Source: Halonatronomonas sp964558325
GTDB lineage: Bacteria > Bacillota > Halanaerobiia > Halanaerobiales > Halarsenatibacteraceae
DNA: 64,000 nt
Direction of reading: 5' to 3'
NCBI GenBank assembly: GCA_964558325.1
Contig: CAZLCX010000001.1
Coordinates: 62,001 to 126,000, forward strand
Numbering within the stretch: the stretch's first letter is position 1; every line of letters starts with the position of its first letter. A model generated the notes under the pieces. That model saw only the letters and a list, made by a program, of their open reading frames with translations. It did no database searches and was not told the origin of the DNA. The position numbers were made by a program, and so were the translations under genes. Positions 36,181-45,377 of the stretch are shown in pieces.

Positions 36181-37662
36181 ATGGTTAAACTTGATGATAT
36201 TATAATGACCGATGATGGAGAAAAGCTATTAAATAGTGAGATCTGGCAGCAGATTGTTAATTCCCTGGATGAAGGAATGCATATAATTGACCAGCGAGGG
36301 AAAACAATTTTATATAATCGGAAGGCCTCAAAGCTTGATGGACTTGAGCCAGAAGAGGTTCTGGATAAAAATATATTTGAAGCCTTTCCCTCACTAACAT
36401 ATGAGAGCAGTACTCTAATGCAGACATTGAATAATAGAGAGACCTATAATAATGAACAGCAGACTTTTGTTAATAAGAAAGGTCAACAGATAACTACTAT
36501 AAACAAGACTCTTCCTTTAGTTCTAGGAAATGGCAGTAAAGCTGCCATGGAGATTTCTAGAGATATAACTTATTTACAGGAAATGGTTGATAATTTCTCA
36601 GACTTAAGAAATAAATTTTACAAAAGTAAAGATAAAAAAACCAATAAAGTTAAAGATAATAATACTACTTATTCTTTTAAAGATTTAATTGGCGAGAAGG
36701 AGAATTTTAAAAGATTAATAAAGTCCGGGATTAGAGCTGCTCAGAATGACTCATCAGTTTTAATTATTGGAGAGACAGGTACTGGCAAAGAACTTTTTGC
36801 CCAGGGAATTCACAATTCCAGTCCCAGAGTAGATAAACCCTTTATAGCCCAGAACTGTGCAGCTCTACCGAGGAATCTTTTAGAAAGTCTGTTGTTTGGA
36901 ACAGAAAAAGGCAGTTTTACTGGAGCCCATTCTAAACCTGGGCTTTTTGAACAGGCTGAGGGAGGAACAATACTTTTAGATGAGATAAATTCCCTGGATT
37001 ATGATCTTCAGTCTAAATTATTAAGGGTTCTCCAGGAGGGGAAAGTTAGAAGAGTTGGCGGCCAAAAAGAGATAGATGTTGATGTTCGAATTATTTCAAC
37101 TATGAATCAAAGTCCAGACCAGGCTTTTGCTGAAGGAACTTTAAGACAGGATTTATTTTATCGAATTAGTGTTGTTTCCTTTGAACTCCCACCACTGAGA
37201 GAAAAAAAGGAAGATATTCCAGTTTTAGTCGATTATTTTATATCTAAATTCAATCAAGAGTTTGAGCAGAACTTAAATGGCATAAGTGAAAAACTTTTAA
37301 ATAAAATGAAATCCTATCACTGGCCAGGTAATGTGAGAGAGTTAAAACATATGATAGAATGTGGATTTAATTTATGTCAGGAGAGTACCTGTATTAATCT
37401 TGAAATTTTGCCAGAATATCTTCAGGATAAGTTAAACCAGGATAGTTTTTCAAGAATTAATACTTCAAAGAGGTTAGAACAACTTCCCTCAGTTAAAGAA
37501 CTTCAATCCCTACCAGAATATCTTGAAAAGGTAGAGATAGAGCTAATCAGAGAGGCTTTAAAAATTACTGGCAATAATATAACTAAAGCTGCTGAAGAAT
37601 TAGATTTATCCAGACAGTCTCTCCAGTATAAATTAAAAAAATATAACATTGAAGTTAAATAA
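36181..37662 (+). CDS. PAS-domain sigma-54-dependent transcriptional activator
   Basis: 493 residues. N-terminal PAS domain (about 20-130, SLDEGMHIIDQRGKTILYNR), linker, then the AAA+ sigma-54 interaction domain (about 168-400) with Walker A GETGTGKE (about 197), the sigma-54 loop GSFTGA (about 244, instead of the usual GAFTGA) and Walker B GGTILLDEIN (about 261), and a C-terminal Fis-type HTH (NNITKAAEELDLSRQSLQYK). Such proteins open promoters with RNA polymerase-sigma54. Matching -24/-12 promoters lie before kamA and immediately downstream before lysO, so it most likely activates lysine fermentation in response to a ligand bound by the PAS domain. Confidence 0.92.
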   Translation: MVKLDDIIMTDDGEKLLNSEIWQQIVNSLDEGMHIIDQRGKTILYNRKASKLDGLEPEEVLDKNIFEAFPSLTYESSTLMQTLNNRETYNNEQQTFVNKKGQQITTINKTLPLVLGNGSKAAMEISRDITYLQEMVDNFSDLRNKFYKSKDKKTNKVKDNNTTYSFKDLIGEKENFKRLIKSGIRAAQNDSSVLIIGETGTGKELFAQGIHNSSPRVDKPFIAQNCAALPRNLLESLLFGTEKGSFTGAHSKPGLFEQAEGGTILLDEINSLDYDLQSKLLRVLQEGKVRRVGGQKEIDVDVRIISTMNQSPDQAFAEGTLRQDLFYRISVVSFELPPLREKKEDIPVLVDYFISKFNQEFEQNLNGISEKLLNKMKSYHWPGNVRELKHMIECGFNLCQESTCINLEILPEYLQDKLNQDSFSRINTSKRLEQLPSVKELQSLPEYLEKVEIELIREALKITGNNITKAAEELDLSRQSLQYKLKKYNIEVK

Positions 37663-37671
37663 TCAAAAAAG

Positions 37672-37689
37672 TTGGTACAGGATTTGCAT
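37672..37689 (+). promoter_or_regulatory. Sigma-54 (-24/-12) promoter of the lysO-kam operon
   Basis: TTGGTACAGGATTTGCAT: the GG doublet at 37674-37675 and the GC at 37686-37687 are 12 bases apart and surrounded by consensus bases. Start predicted near 37699, 25 bases before the lysO ATG. Confidence 0.8.
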
Positions 37690-37723
37690 GTTTATATAAT
37701 AGAAGGCTTAGAGGAGGATTTAT

Positions 37724-38665
37724 ATGAATCTTTGGTTGATTGTGTTATTCTTGGTTGCTGGCTTCTTATTTGGATTCTGGCGCCATCAGGATAAAAAAGT
37801 GAGCAGAGTATCTGATCTTGTAATATTTTTTGGCCTGATGTTTTTAATTTTTATCATGGGTACCAGAATAGGTGCCGATAAAGAGGTGATTGCAGACCTT
37901 GGTCAGATCGGTTTTCAGGCCTTTATTATTGCTGTTGGTGCTATTGCAGGCAGCGTATTATTTCTTTATTTATTTTCATTTTATTTAAAGGCTGCCCTGG
38001 ACCATAAAGATGGTTCAGTTGATGGATATAAAGAGATGGTTGCAGCTGAAAATGGTGGGGCATTAAAATTAACTGGTCAGATAATGGCTATTGTAATCTC
38101 AGGTTTATTTATTGGCTGGTTATTTTTTCCCCAATCAATACTGCCATTATTAGAAAACTTAACTGTCGCCGCTCTGGCAATATTGCTTTTAGGAGTCGGG
38201 ATAGATATTGGACAGAATAGATTGATATTTAACCAGATTAAAGCCCTGGGTATCCGCTTAATCATTATACCTGTTTTTGTGGCAGTAGGCAGCATTTTTG
38301 GCGCTGTTATTTCCGGAACTATTATTGGCCTAGCTGCCAATGAAACAGCTGCAGTCGGGGCAGGGTTTGGCTGGTATAGTCTTTCAGCGGTAATGCTTAC
38401 AGATTTACATAGTGTTGAGTTAGGTTCACTGGCTTTTTTGACAAATATTATCAGAGAGCTACTGGCATTAATATCAATCCCATTAATATCTAGATATTTT
38501 GGAGGTATTACTGCAATTGCTCCAGGAGGAGCAACTACAATGGATGTAACTCTGCCATTATTAAGAGAATCAAGCGGCGAAGCAGTTGTAATTCCAGCCT
38601 TTATTAATGGCGTGATTCTCTCAGCTTTAGTTCCGATTTTAGTTCCTTTTTTATTGAACCTATAA
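37724..38665 (+). CDS. lysO: LysO-family lysine transporter
   Basis: 313 residues, about 8 membrane helices, of the LysO (YbjE) family with characteristic WLIVLFLVAGFLFGFW, FIMGTRIGADKEVI, GAGFGWYSLSAVML and LTNIIRELLALISIP. E. coli LysO exports L-lysine. In a lysine-fermenting operon it may export or exchange lysine or a product such as beta-lysine, or act in uptake; direction cannot be read from sequence. First gene of the sigma-54-driven kam operon, GAGGAGG ribosome site. Confidence 0.88.
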   Translation: MNLWLIVLFLVAGFLFGFWRHQDKKVSRVSDLVIFFGLMFLIFIMGTRIGADKEVIADLGQIGFQAFIIAVGAIAGSVLFLYLFSFYLKAALDHKDGSVDGYKEMVAAENGGALKLTGQIMAIVISGLFIGWLFFPQSILPLLENLTVAALAILLLGVGIDIGQNRLIFNQIKALGIRLIIIPVFVAVGSIFGAVISGTIIGLAANETAAVGAGFGWYSLSAVMLTDLHSVELGSLAFLTNIIRELLALISIPLISRYFGGITAIAPGGATTMDVTLPLLRESSGEAVVIPAFINGVILSALVPILVPFLLNL

Positions 38666-38687
38666 TGGGATAGAATGGGGTGGTGAA

Positions 38688-39824
38688 ATGCCCGGAAAGT
38701 TAATAGATGAAATCATAATTAAAGAGAAAGTAAAGGGAGTAAAAGTTATTACTTTAATCGGTCTGGCTAAAAATGCAGGCAAAACAGTAGCTTTTAATCA
38801 ACTTGTCTCAGAATTAGCCCATCAAGGTTATCAGCTTGGTTTAATGTCCTTTGGCAGAGATGGCGAGGAGATAGATGCAGTTACCAATAAAGAAAAACCG
38901 AGGATATTAATACCTCCAGGTTCTTTTTTTGTTACAGCAGAACATGTAAAAGCAGACCTGGAATCTGAATTTCAGCTTTATAAAACAACAGAGATTACTA
39001 CAACTTTAGGCAGGGTTAATATTTATAAAAATACCAGTTATTTTACTAAAGAAATTGAATTGGCCGGTGTCAATCGAATTAGTAATTTGAAAAAGATTAA
39101 AGATTTTCTGGCAGAAAGGGTTGAATATTTGCTTGTCGATGGAGCTTTAGATAGGAAAAGTTCATCCTTGCCTGGGCTATCTGATAAGACAATCCTGGCT
39201 ACTGGGGCAGTTCTGGCACCAGATATTGAAGGGGTGATTGCTAAAACTTCTTTAGCAATAAAAAAGTTGCTTTTACCCCGAGTTCAATCAGAAAAAGAAA
39301 GGCATATTTATCAAAATTTATTTAATCTAAATCTTATCAAAAATAATAAGTTGCCTGGAGGCTGGCTAATTGAGTTTGAAAATCTACTGGAAGAAAAAAA
39401 TTTTAAAGTTAAAAAAATCATAAAATTAAGTTCTAATAGTTCTTTTGGGGTTTCTAGAGAATTAGATGAAAAACTAAATAATTTAAGACTAGACCAGAAA
39501 ACAAAGAAATCCTTAATATTATCAGGGGCATTAACAGATAGTCTGGGAAGAAAACTCTCAGAAGATAATAGATTTAAAGATTTTAAAGTTATTATCCAGG
39601 ATGGTACCAGAGTTTTTTTGGGGAAGAGATACTTAGGACTCCTTAAACGCAATCAGATAAAACTTGAAGTGATAAATAAGATTAAACTGGCTGCGATTAC
39701 AGTTAATCCCCATAATCCCGAAGGAAGAAATTTAGATTCAAATAAATTAAGAGGGGAACTAGTAAAGTCATTCCCAGATATTCCTATTTATGATGTAAAA
39801 TCAGCAGATTATTATGACAATTAA
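38688..39824 (+). CDS. kamB: Lysine 5,6-aminomutase reactivase subunit KamB (P-loop protein)
   Basis: 378 residues. An N-terminal P-loop GLAKNAGKT at residues 25-33 is followed by GLMSFGRDGEEIDAVTNKEKP, LVDGALDRKSSSLPGLSD and a C-terminal domain with ILSGALTDSLG. These match KamB, encoded next to kamC, kamD and kamE in clostridia and proposed to help replace damaged adenosylcobalamin in lysine 5,6-aminomutase. The MutS-like ATPase KamC that normally accompanies it is not found in the window. Two genes downstream of the sigma-54 promoter, immediately before kamD. Confidence 0.8.
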   Translation: MPGKLIDEIIIKEKVKGVKVITLIGLAKNAGKTVAFNQLVSELAHQGYQLGLMSFGRDGEEIDAVTNKEKPRILIPPGSFFVTAEHVKADLESEFQLYKTTEITTTLGRVNIYKNTSYFTKEIELAGVNRISNLKKIKDFLAERVEYLLVDGALDRKSSSLPGLSDKTILATGAVLAPDIEGVIAKTSLAIKKLLLPRVQSEKERHIYQNLFNLNLIKNNKLPGGWLIEFENLLEEKNFKVKKIIKLSSNSSFGVSRELDEKLNNLRLDQKTKKSLILSGALTDSLGRKLSEDNRFKDFKVIIQDGTRVFLGKRYLGLLKRNQIKLEVINKIKLAAITVNPHNPEGRNLDSNKLRGELVKSFPDIPIYDVKSADYYDN

Positions 39825-39850
39825 TTTATTTATATTGGAGGTTATTTAGA

Positions 39851-41422
39851 ATGGCGAAATTAGATTTAGATCAGAGTAAAGTTAAGCGCTGCCGCAGGGC
39901 TTCAGTTAAAATAGCCGACAGTGTTGATAATTACATAGAGGGTCTGACAACTACCTCAGTTGAGCGGACTGTTTTAAGATTATATGGAATCGATGGAGTT
40001 GATTCTGAAGAGATACCAGTGCCTAATTTAATAGTCGACCAACTTGATAAAGCCGGTTTAATAGAAACAGGAGCTGCAGTCAGACTTGGCCAGGCATTGC
40101 TTGCAAGTAAGAAAACTGTCGAAGAGTTATCTGAGGCAGTAGCAGAAAAAAATCTTGATATAGTAGAGTTGATTAATAAATCCAGTCACAGTTTAGAAGA
40201 AGCTAAATCATATATGAGTGAGCTGGCCGTTGATAAAGCCAACAGGATAAAAGCTGCCAGACAAAAGAGAGAGGCACTGCAGCAGGAATATCCTCCTGGA
40301 TCTAAACCCTGGTTATATGTTATTGTAGCTACAGGAAATATTTATGAAGATGTCCAGCAGGCCAGAGCGGCAGCCAGGCAGGGGGCTGATATTGTTGCAG
40401 TCATAAGGAGTACAGCTCAGAGCCTTCTAGATTATGTTCCCTATGGACCGACGACTGAAGGTTTTGGCGGTACCTATGCTACCCAGGAAAATTTTAAAAT
40501 TATGCGGGAGGCCCTTGATGAAGTCGGTCAGGCAGAAGGCCGATATATTCAGCTTGTTAATTACTGTTCAGGGCTCTGCATGCCAGAGATAGCAGCCATG
40601 GGAGCTATTGAGCGGCTGGACATGATGCTCAATGATGCCATGTATGGAATTTTATTTAGAGATATTAATATGAAAAGAACCTTTGTTGATCAGTATTTTT
40701 CCAGGTTGATAAATGCCTATGCAGGGATTATTATTAATACAGGAGAAGATAATTATCTTACAACCTCCGATGCCCTTACTGAAGCCCATACAGTTGTTGC
40801 CTCACAATTCATTAATGAAGAATTAGCCAGCAGGAGTCAACTTCCTCCTGAACTTATGGGGCTTGGACATGCATTTGAAATAGATCCAACAGTTGAAGAT
40901 GGTTTTCTTCTAGAAATTGCCCAGGCCCAACTGGTAAGGCAGTTATTTCCAGAAGCTCCATTAAAATATATGCCTCCTACCAAATATATGACTGGAGATA
41001 TCTTTAAAGGCCATCTCCAGGATGGCATGTTTAATCTAACTTCAATTATAACTGGACAGGGCATCCAGCTATTAGGCATGTTAACAGAGGCAATTCATAC
41101 TCCTTTCATGCAGGACCGGGCACTAAGCCTTGAAAATGCTAAATATATCTTTAATAATGCCCGGAATCTTGGCGATGAGATTCAGTTTAAGTCAGATGGT
41201 AAAATTCAAAGGCGGGCCGATCAGGTTCTCAACGAAACTGTAGAGATGCTTGAAGAGATAGCTGAGGAAGGCTTAATCTCAGCCCTTGAATCAGGTCTCT
41301 TTGCCGGGATTGAGAGGCCAAGAGCTGGAGGCAAGGGTAAGGATGGCGTAATTAAAAAGTCATCAAATTATTATAATCCCTTTGCTGAGATATTTAGAAA
41401 GGAGTTGACTGCCAGTGAATAG
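39851..41422 (+). CDS. kamD: Lysine 5,6-aminomutase alpha subunit
   Basis: 523 residues, typical length. TIM-barrel subunit of the adenosylcobalamin- and PLP-dependent enzyme that converts beta-lysine to 3,5-diaminohexanoate (and D-lysine to 2,5-diaminohexanoate), EC 5.4.3.3. Conserved stretches include YVPYGPTTEGFGGTYATQEN, NYCSGLCMPEIAAMGAIERL, and MPPTKYMTGDIF. TTGGAGG ribosome site upstream of ATG 39851. Its stop overlaps kamE by 8 bases. Confidence 0.95.
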   Translation: MAKLDLDQSKVKRCRRASVKIADSVDNYIEGLTTTSVERTVLRLYGIDGVDSEEIPVPNLIVDQLDKAGLIETGAAVRLGQALLASKKTVEELSEAVAEKNLDIVELINKSSHSLEEAKSYMSELAVDKANRIKAARQKREALQQEYPPGSKPWLYVIVATGNIYEDVQQARAAARQGADIVAVIRSTAQSLLDYVPYGPTTEGFGGTYATQENFKIMREALDEVGQAEGRYIQLVNYCSGLCMPEIAAMGAIERLDMMLNDAMYGILFRDINMKRTFVDQYFSRLINAYAGIIINTGEDNYLTTSDALTEAHTVVASQFINEELASRSQLPPELMGLGHAFEIDPTVEDGFLLEIAQAQLVRQLFPEAPLKYMPPTKYMTGDIFKGHLQDGMFNLTSIITGQGIQLLGMLTEAIHTPFMQDRALSLENAKYIFNNARNLGDEIQFKSDGKIQRRADQVLNETVEMLEEIAEEGLISALESGLFAGIERPRAGGKGKDGVIKKSSNYYNPFAEIFRKELTASE

Positions 41423-42170
41423 AGATTTAACAACTGTTAGGCCATATGGAGATACCATGAATGATGGTAAAATCCAGTTAAGTTTCACTCTACCTGTTCC
41501 AGCAGGTCCTGAAGGCAAGGAAGCTGCAAGAAAGATGGCTTCCCAACTCAATTTAAAAGAAGTTGAAGTAGTTCATACCAAAGATTTAGGTGAAGATTTC
41601 TCATTTTATGTTGTCTATGGTCAGACAGATAAAACTATTGATTATACTAAAATTAGAGTTGCCAGGGCAACAACCTCAGTAATGGATTATTATGAGATTA
41701 ACGATTATATAGAAGAAAATATAGGCCGGCCCTTAAGAGTTGTTGGAGCCTGTACTGGCTCAGATGCCCATACTGTTGGCCTCGATGCAATCATGAATAT
41801 GAAGGGTTATTCAGGAGAATATGGCCTTGAACGCTATCCAATGTTTAAAACCCTTAATCTTGGAAGTCAGGTACCTAATGAAGAGCTAATCCATAGGGCT
41901 CTGGAATTTGAAGCTGACGCTATTTTAGTCTCCCAGGTAGTAACTCAAAAAGATATCCATGTTAAAAATCTTACTGAACTGGTTGAACTTCTTGAGGCTG
42001 AAAGGTTAAGGGATAAGTTTACAATAGTTGTCGGGGGACCTAGAATTAGTCATGAACTTGCCCTTGAATTAGGATTTGATGCTGGCTTTGGAATTGGGAC
42101 TCTACCCCCTGAGGTTGCATCTTTTTTAGCAGAAAAACTAAACCGTGAAATTAATAAGGAGGAGAATTGA
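41415..42170 (+). CDS. kamE: Lysine 5,6-aminomutase beta subunit
   Basis: 251 residues. The cobalamin-binding motif DAHTVG is at 117-122, His119 being the cobalt ligand; Lys130, 11 residues later, matches the PLP lysine (Lys144 after His133 in the C. sticklandii enzyme), so both key residues are present. N-terminal dimerisation region and C-terminal Rossmann B12 fold (LVSQVVTQKDIHVKN, IVVGGPRISHELA) are complete. GTG start with AAAGGAG upstream, translationally coupled to kamD. Confidence 0.95.
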   Translation: MNRDLTTVRPYGDTMNDGKIQLSFTLPVPAGPEGKEAARKMASQLNLKEVEVVHTKDLGEDFSFYVVYGQTDKTIDYTKIRVARATTSVMDYYEINDYIEENIGRPLRVVGACTGSDAHTVGLDAIMNMKGYSGEYGLERYPMFKTLNLGSQVPNEELIHRALEFEADAILVSQVVTQKDIHVKNLTELVELLEAERLRDKFTIVVGGPRISHELALELGFDAGFGIGTLPPEVASFLAEKLNREINKEEN

Positions 42171-42172
42171 TA

Positions 42173-42562
42173 ATGATAACAGCTAAAATACGTCTTAGGA
42201 TGAGTAATGCCGATGCTCACTATGCAGGTAATCTAGTTGATGGTGCAAAGATGTTAGAACTTTTTGGTGATGTTGCCACTGAGTTATTAATTAGAAATGA
42301 TGGAGATGAAGGTTTATTTGTCTCCTATGATAATGTTGAATTTACTGCTCCTGTTTATGCCGGGGATTATATTGAAGCCAGAGGTAAGATTGTAAAAGTA
42401 GGTAATTCTTCAAGAAAAATGGAGTTTGAAGCCTATAAAGTTATTGCACCAGTTAAGGGTGCAGAATTTGAATCAGCTGCCCAGGTCCTTGCTGAACCAA
42501 TACTTGTCTGTAAGGCTTCAGGAACCTGTGTTGTTCCTAAAGAAAGACAGCGGGAAGTGTAG
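42173..42562 (+). CDS. kal: 3-aminobutyryl-CoA ammonia lyase
   Basis: 129 residues, hotdog-fold family. Contains RMSNADAHYAGNLVDGAKML and FTAPVYAGDYIEARGKI, characteristic of Kal, which removes ammonia from L-3-aminobutyryl-CoA to give crotonyl-CoA (EC 4.3.1.14). ATG 42173 with AAGGAGGAG upstream; a TTG at 42167 in the frame is less likely. Between kamE and kce, as expected for the pathway. Confidence 0.92.
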   Translation: MITAKIRLRMSNADAHYAGNLVDGAKMLELFGDVATELLIRNDGDEGLFVSYDNVEFTAPVYAGDYIEARGKIVKVGNSSRKMEFEAYKVIAPVKGAEFESAAQVLAEPILVCKASGTCVVPKERQREV

Positions 42563-42565
42563 TCG

Positions 42566-43381
42566 GTGGATAAACTAATTATTACTGCAGCAATCTGTGG
42601 AGCAGAAGTATCAAAAAAAGATAACCCGAACTTACCAATAACTCCAGAAGAAATAGCTATTGAGGCAAGAAAAGCTGAAGAGGCAGGGGCAGCAATAATT
42701 CATCTCCATGTCAGAGATGAAGACGGTCAGCCGACTCAAAGTAAAGAGCGGTTTGCTGAAGTGATTGAAGCCATTGAGGCAGAGGGAGTTTCAGCTATTA
42801 TCCAACCATCAACAGGCGGGGCTGCTGGAATGAGCTGGAAAGAAAGAATTCAACCAGTTTATTTAGAGCCAGAGATGGCAACTCTGGATTGCGGAACAAC
42901 AAATTTTGGTGATGAAATCTTTGTCAATGATCTTCCTTTGATGCGAAATTTTGCTAGAGAGATGCGGGATTTAAATATATTACCAGAGTTAGAATGTTTT
43001 GAACCAGGACATATTTATAATGCCCTTCAATTAAAAAGAGAAGGTCTTCTTACCGGTCATCTTCATTTTGATTTAGTATTAGGGGTACCTGGTGCAATGC
43101 CGGCCTCTATTAAAAATTTATTATTTATGGTTGAACATCTTCCAGAAGATGCCACCTGGACAGTGGCAGGGATTGGCCGCCATGAGCTTAGTCTGGCCTG
43201 TCATGCCCTGGTGATGGGGGGCCATATCAGAGTCGGTTTTGAAGATAATATCTATTATAGTAAAGGCAGACTGGCAGAAAGTAATGCTGAATTAGTGGCA
43301 AGGATAGTTCGACTGGCTGAAGAAGTGGGCAGGCAAGTAGCAAATCCTGAGCAGGCCAGAGAAATCTTAAAGATTAAATAA
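42566..43381 (+). CDS. kce: 3-keto-5-aminohexanoate cleavage enzyme
   Basis: 271 residues, BKACE (DUF849) family. Zinc motif HLHVRDEDG with Asp and His at about 47-51, and PSTGGAAGMSWKERIQP; GHLHFDLVLGVPGAMPAS and VAGIGRHELSL follow. The reaction combines 3-keto-5-aminohexanoate with acetyl-CoA, giving L-3-aminobutyryl-CoA and acetoacetate (EC 2.3.1.247). GTG start 3 bases after kal, poor ribosome site, so it probably depends on coupling. Confidence 0.94.
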   Translation: MDKLIITAAICGAEVSKKDNPNLPITPEEIAIEARKAEEAGAAIIHLHVRDEDGQPTQSKERFAEVIEAIEAEGVSAIIQPSTGGAAGMSWKERIQPVYLEPEMATLDCGTTNFGDEIFVNDLPLMRNFAREMRDLNILPELECFEPGHIYNALQLKREGLLTGHLHFDLVLGVPGAMPASIKNLLFMVEHLPEDATWTVAGIGRHELSLACHALVMGGHIRVGFEDNIYYSKGRLAESNAELVARIVRLAEEVGRQVANPEQAREILKIK

Positions 43382-43395
43382 TTGGAGGGTGAATA

Positions 43396-44433
43396 ATGGA
43401 TAAAGGCAATAAATTTGGAATTCATCGAGCTGTTAAACCTGCTGGTTCTCTTCCTCAGCCAGCAGAAAAAATTGATAACACAATGGAAATCTATGATAAT
43501 GAGATATTAATAGATGTTGATACTTTAAATATAGATTCTGCAAGTTTTACTCAAATTAAGCAGGAGGCAGACGGGGATATCGAGAATATTAAAAGTAAGA
43601 TGCTGGAGATAGTGAATAATCGTGGCAAACATCATAATCCAGTGACTGGCTCCGGAGGTATGTTAATAGGGAGAGTGGCTGAAATTGGACCGGCATTAAC
43701 CGATAGAGATTTAAAAGTCGGTGATAAAATTGCAACCCTGGTTTCCCTTTCCCTGACTCCTTTAAAGATTGAAAAGATTAAAGAGGTTCGTTCAGCAGTC
43801 GATCAGGTAGATATTGAGGGCCAGGCAATTCTTTTTGAAAGCGGTATTTATGCAAAACTGCCAGAAGATATGTCAGAGACACTGGCTTTAGCAGTACTTG
43901 ATGTCGCCGGGGCAGCCGCCCAGACAGCCAGGCTTGTTAACTCTGGAGATAATGTTTTAATAATTGGAGCCGGTGGCAAATCTGGTATGCTCTGTCTCCA
44001 TGAAGCCAAAAAACGGGCCGGAGTTACTGGAAATGTAATAGGTTTAGATTACGGTTCTGAGGCCATTTCCAGAATTAAAAAACTTGGTCTGGCAGATGAG
44101 ATTATTCAGGCAGATGCAACAGACCCTACTGCAGTTTATAAAAGTGTCAGGGAAGCTACTGGTGGAAATTTAGCTGATATTGTAATTAACTGTGTTAATA
44201 TACCAAATACAGAGATGGCTTCAATCCTGCCCTGTAAGGATAGAGGTAAAATTTATTTCTTTAGCATGGCTACCAGCTTTACCGGAGCTGCTTTAGGAGC
44301 TGAAGGTGTTGGTAAGGATGTTGAGATGATCATCGGTAATGGTTATACCAGAGGCCATGCCAGAATCTCTTTAGAAATTATGCGGGAGAATAAAGTACTT
44401 AGAGATATTTTTGAGAATTTATATACTATATAA
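43396..44433 (+). CDS. kdd: L-erythro-3,5-diaminohexanoate dehydrogenase
   Basis: 345 residues, zinc-less medium-chain dehydrogenase-like. NAD-binding motif VLIIGAGGKSGMLCLHEAKK near residues 190-209; N-terminal HRAVKPAGSLPQPAEKI is family-typical. It oxidatively deaminates 3,5-diaminohexanoate to 3-keto-5-aminohexanoate (EC 1.4.1.11), feeding Kce. GGAGGGTGA ribosome site. Last gene of the first kam block; 48 bases to the beta-oxidation genes. Confidence 0.95.
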   Translation: MDKGNKFGIHRAVKPAGSLPQPAEKIDNTMEIYDNEILIDVDTLNIDSASFTQIKQEADGDIENIKSKMLEIVNNRGKHHNPVTGSGGMLIGRVAEIGPALTDRDLKVGDKIATLVSLSLTPLKIEKIKEVRSAVDQVDIEGQAILFESGIYAKLPEDMSETLALAVLDVAGAAAQTARLVNSGDNVLIIGAGGKSGMLCLHEAKKRAGVTGNVIGLDYGSEAISRIKKLGLADEIIQADATDPTAVYKSVREATGGNLADIVINCVNIPNTEMASILPCKDRGKIYFFSMATSFTGAALGAEGVGKDVEMIIGNGYTRGHARISLEIMRENKVLRDIFENLYTI

Positions 44434-44481
44434 ACAATAATCTTATAATTGTTTTAACAAATTAAAAAGGGGGAACTAAAG

Positions 44482-45324
44482 ATGGAAAAGATTGGTATAA
44501 TAGGAGCAGGTACAATGGGCAGTGGAATCGCTCAAGTCTTAGCTACTGCAGGTTATGAAGTAATTATCCGTGATATTAATCAGGAAGTATTAAAAAATGG
44601 AATTGCCAGAATAGAAAAGAATCTTGACCGTTTAATCAAAAAAGGAAAATTAGAAGAAGCTGAAAAAGAAAATATTATAGGTAGAATAGATACAGTTATT
44701 GAATATGGAAGTCTTGCAGATGTCGACCTTGTTATTGAAGCTGCTCCAGAAGATTTAAGTTTGAAGCAGGAGCTATTTAAAAAACTGGATAGCATCTGTA
44801 AACCTGAAGCCATCCTGGCTACCAATACCTCAGCTCTTTCTATTACAGAACTGGCAACAGTAACCGAACGGCCAGAAAAAGTTATTGGTATTCATTTTTT
44901 CAATCCAGTACCTGTGATGGGCTTAGTTGAAATTATAAGAGCTTTACCAACCTCTGATAAAACCTTTGATAGGGCAAGCAAGCTGGTAATTGAGCTTGGG
45001 AAATCACCGGTAGAAGTTGAAGAAGCACCAGGTTTTGTGGTTAATAGAATTTTAGTTCCTATGATCAATGAAGCAGTCTTTATGTTATCCGAAGGAGTAG
45101 CCTCAGCTGAAGATATTGATACTGCAATGAAAAAAGGTGCAAACCACCCGATTGGGCCCCTTGCCCTGGCTGATATGATTGGGCTGGATGTCTGCCTGGC
45201 AATTATGGATACCCTTGAAGAAGAGTTTAAAGATTCCAAATATCGAGCTGCACCCCTATTGAGAAAGAAAGTTAGAGGCGGAGAATTAGGCAGGAAAACA
45301 GGAAAAGGATTCTATAATTATTAA
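44482..45324 (+). CDS. hbd: 3-hydroxybutyryl-CoA dehydrogenase
   Basis: 280 residues. NAD-binding GIIGAGTMGSGIAQVLATAG at residues 4-23; catalytic His in IGIHFFNPVPVMGLVEII and C-terminal domain APGFVVNRILVPMINEAV. Interconverts acetoacetyl-CoA and 3-hydroxybutyryl-CoA on the route to butyrate. Crotonase, butyryl-CoA dehydrogenase and Etf genes are not in the window. Crotonyl-CoA from Kal would still need reduction by butyryl-CoA dehydrogenase encoded elsewhere. Confidence 0.95.
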   Translation: MEKIGIIGAGTMGSGIAQVLATAGYEVIIRDINQEVLKNGIARIEKNLDRLIKKGKLEEAEKENIIGRIDTVIEYGSLADVDLVIEAAPEDLSLKQELFKKLDSICKPEAILATNTSALSITELATVTERPEKVIGIHFFNPVPVMGLVEIIRALPTSDKTFDRASKLVIELGKSPVEVEEAPGFVVNRILVPMINEAVFMLSEGVASAEDIDTAMKKGANHPIGPLALADMIGLDVCLAIMDTLEEEFKDSKYRAAPLLRKKVRGGELGRKTGKGFYNY

Positions 45325-45377
45325 GGTATCTAATAACTGGAAATTATTAAGTTCTCTAATAAATGGAGGTAGTTTAG

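Noticed and set aside
44432..44454. Terminator after kdd (AAACAAT / ATTGTTT)
   Set aside because: The stem is short and made of A-T pairs except one, and no T tract follows; read-through to hbd is likely.
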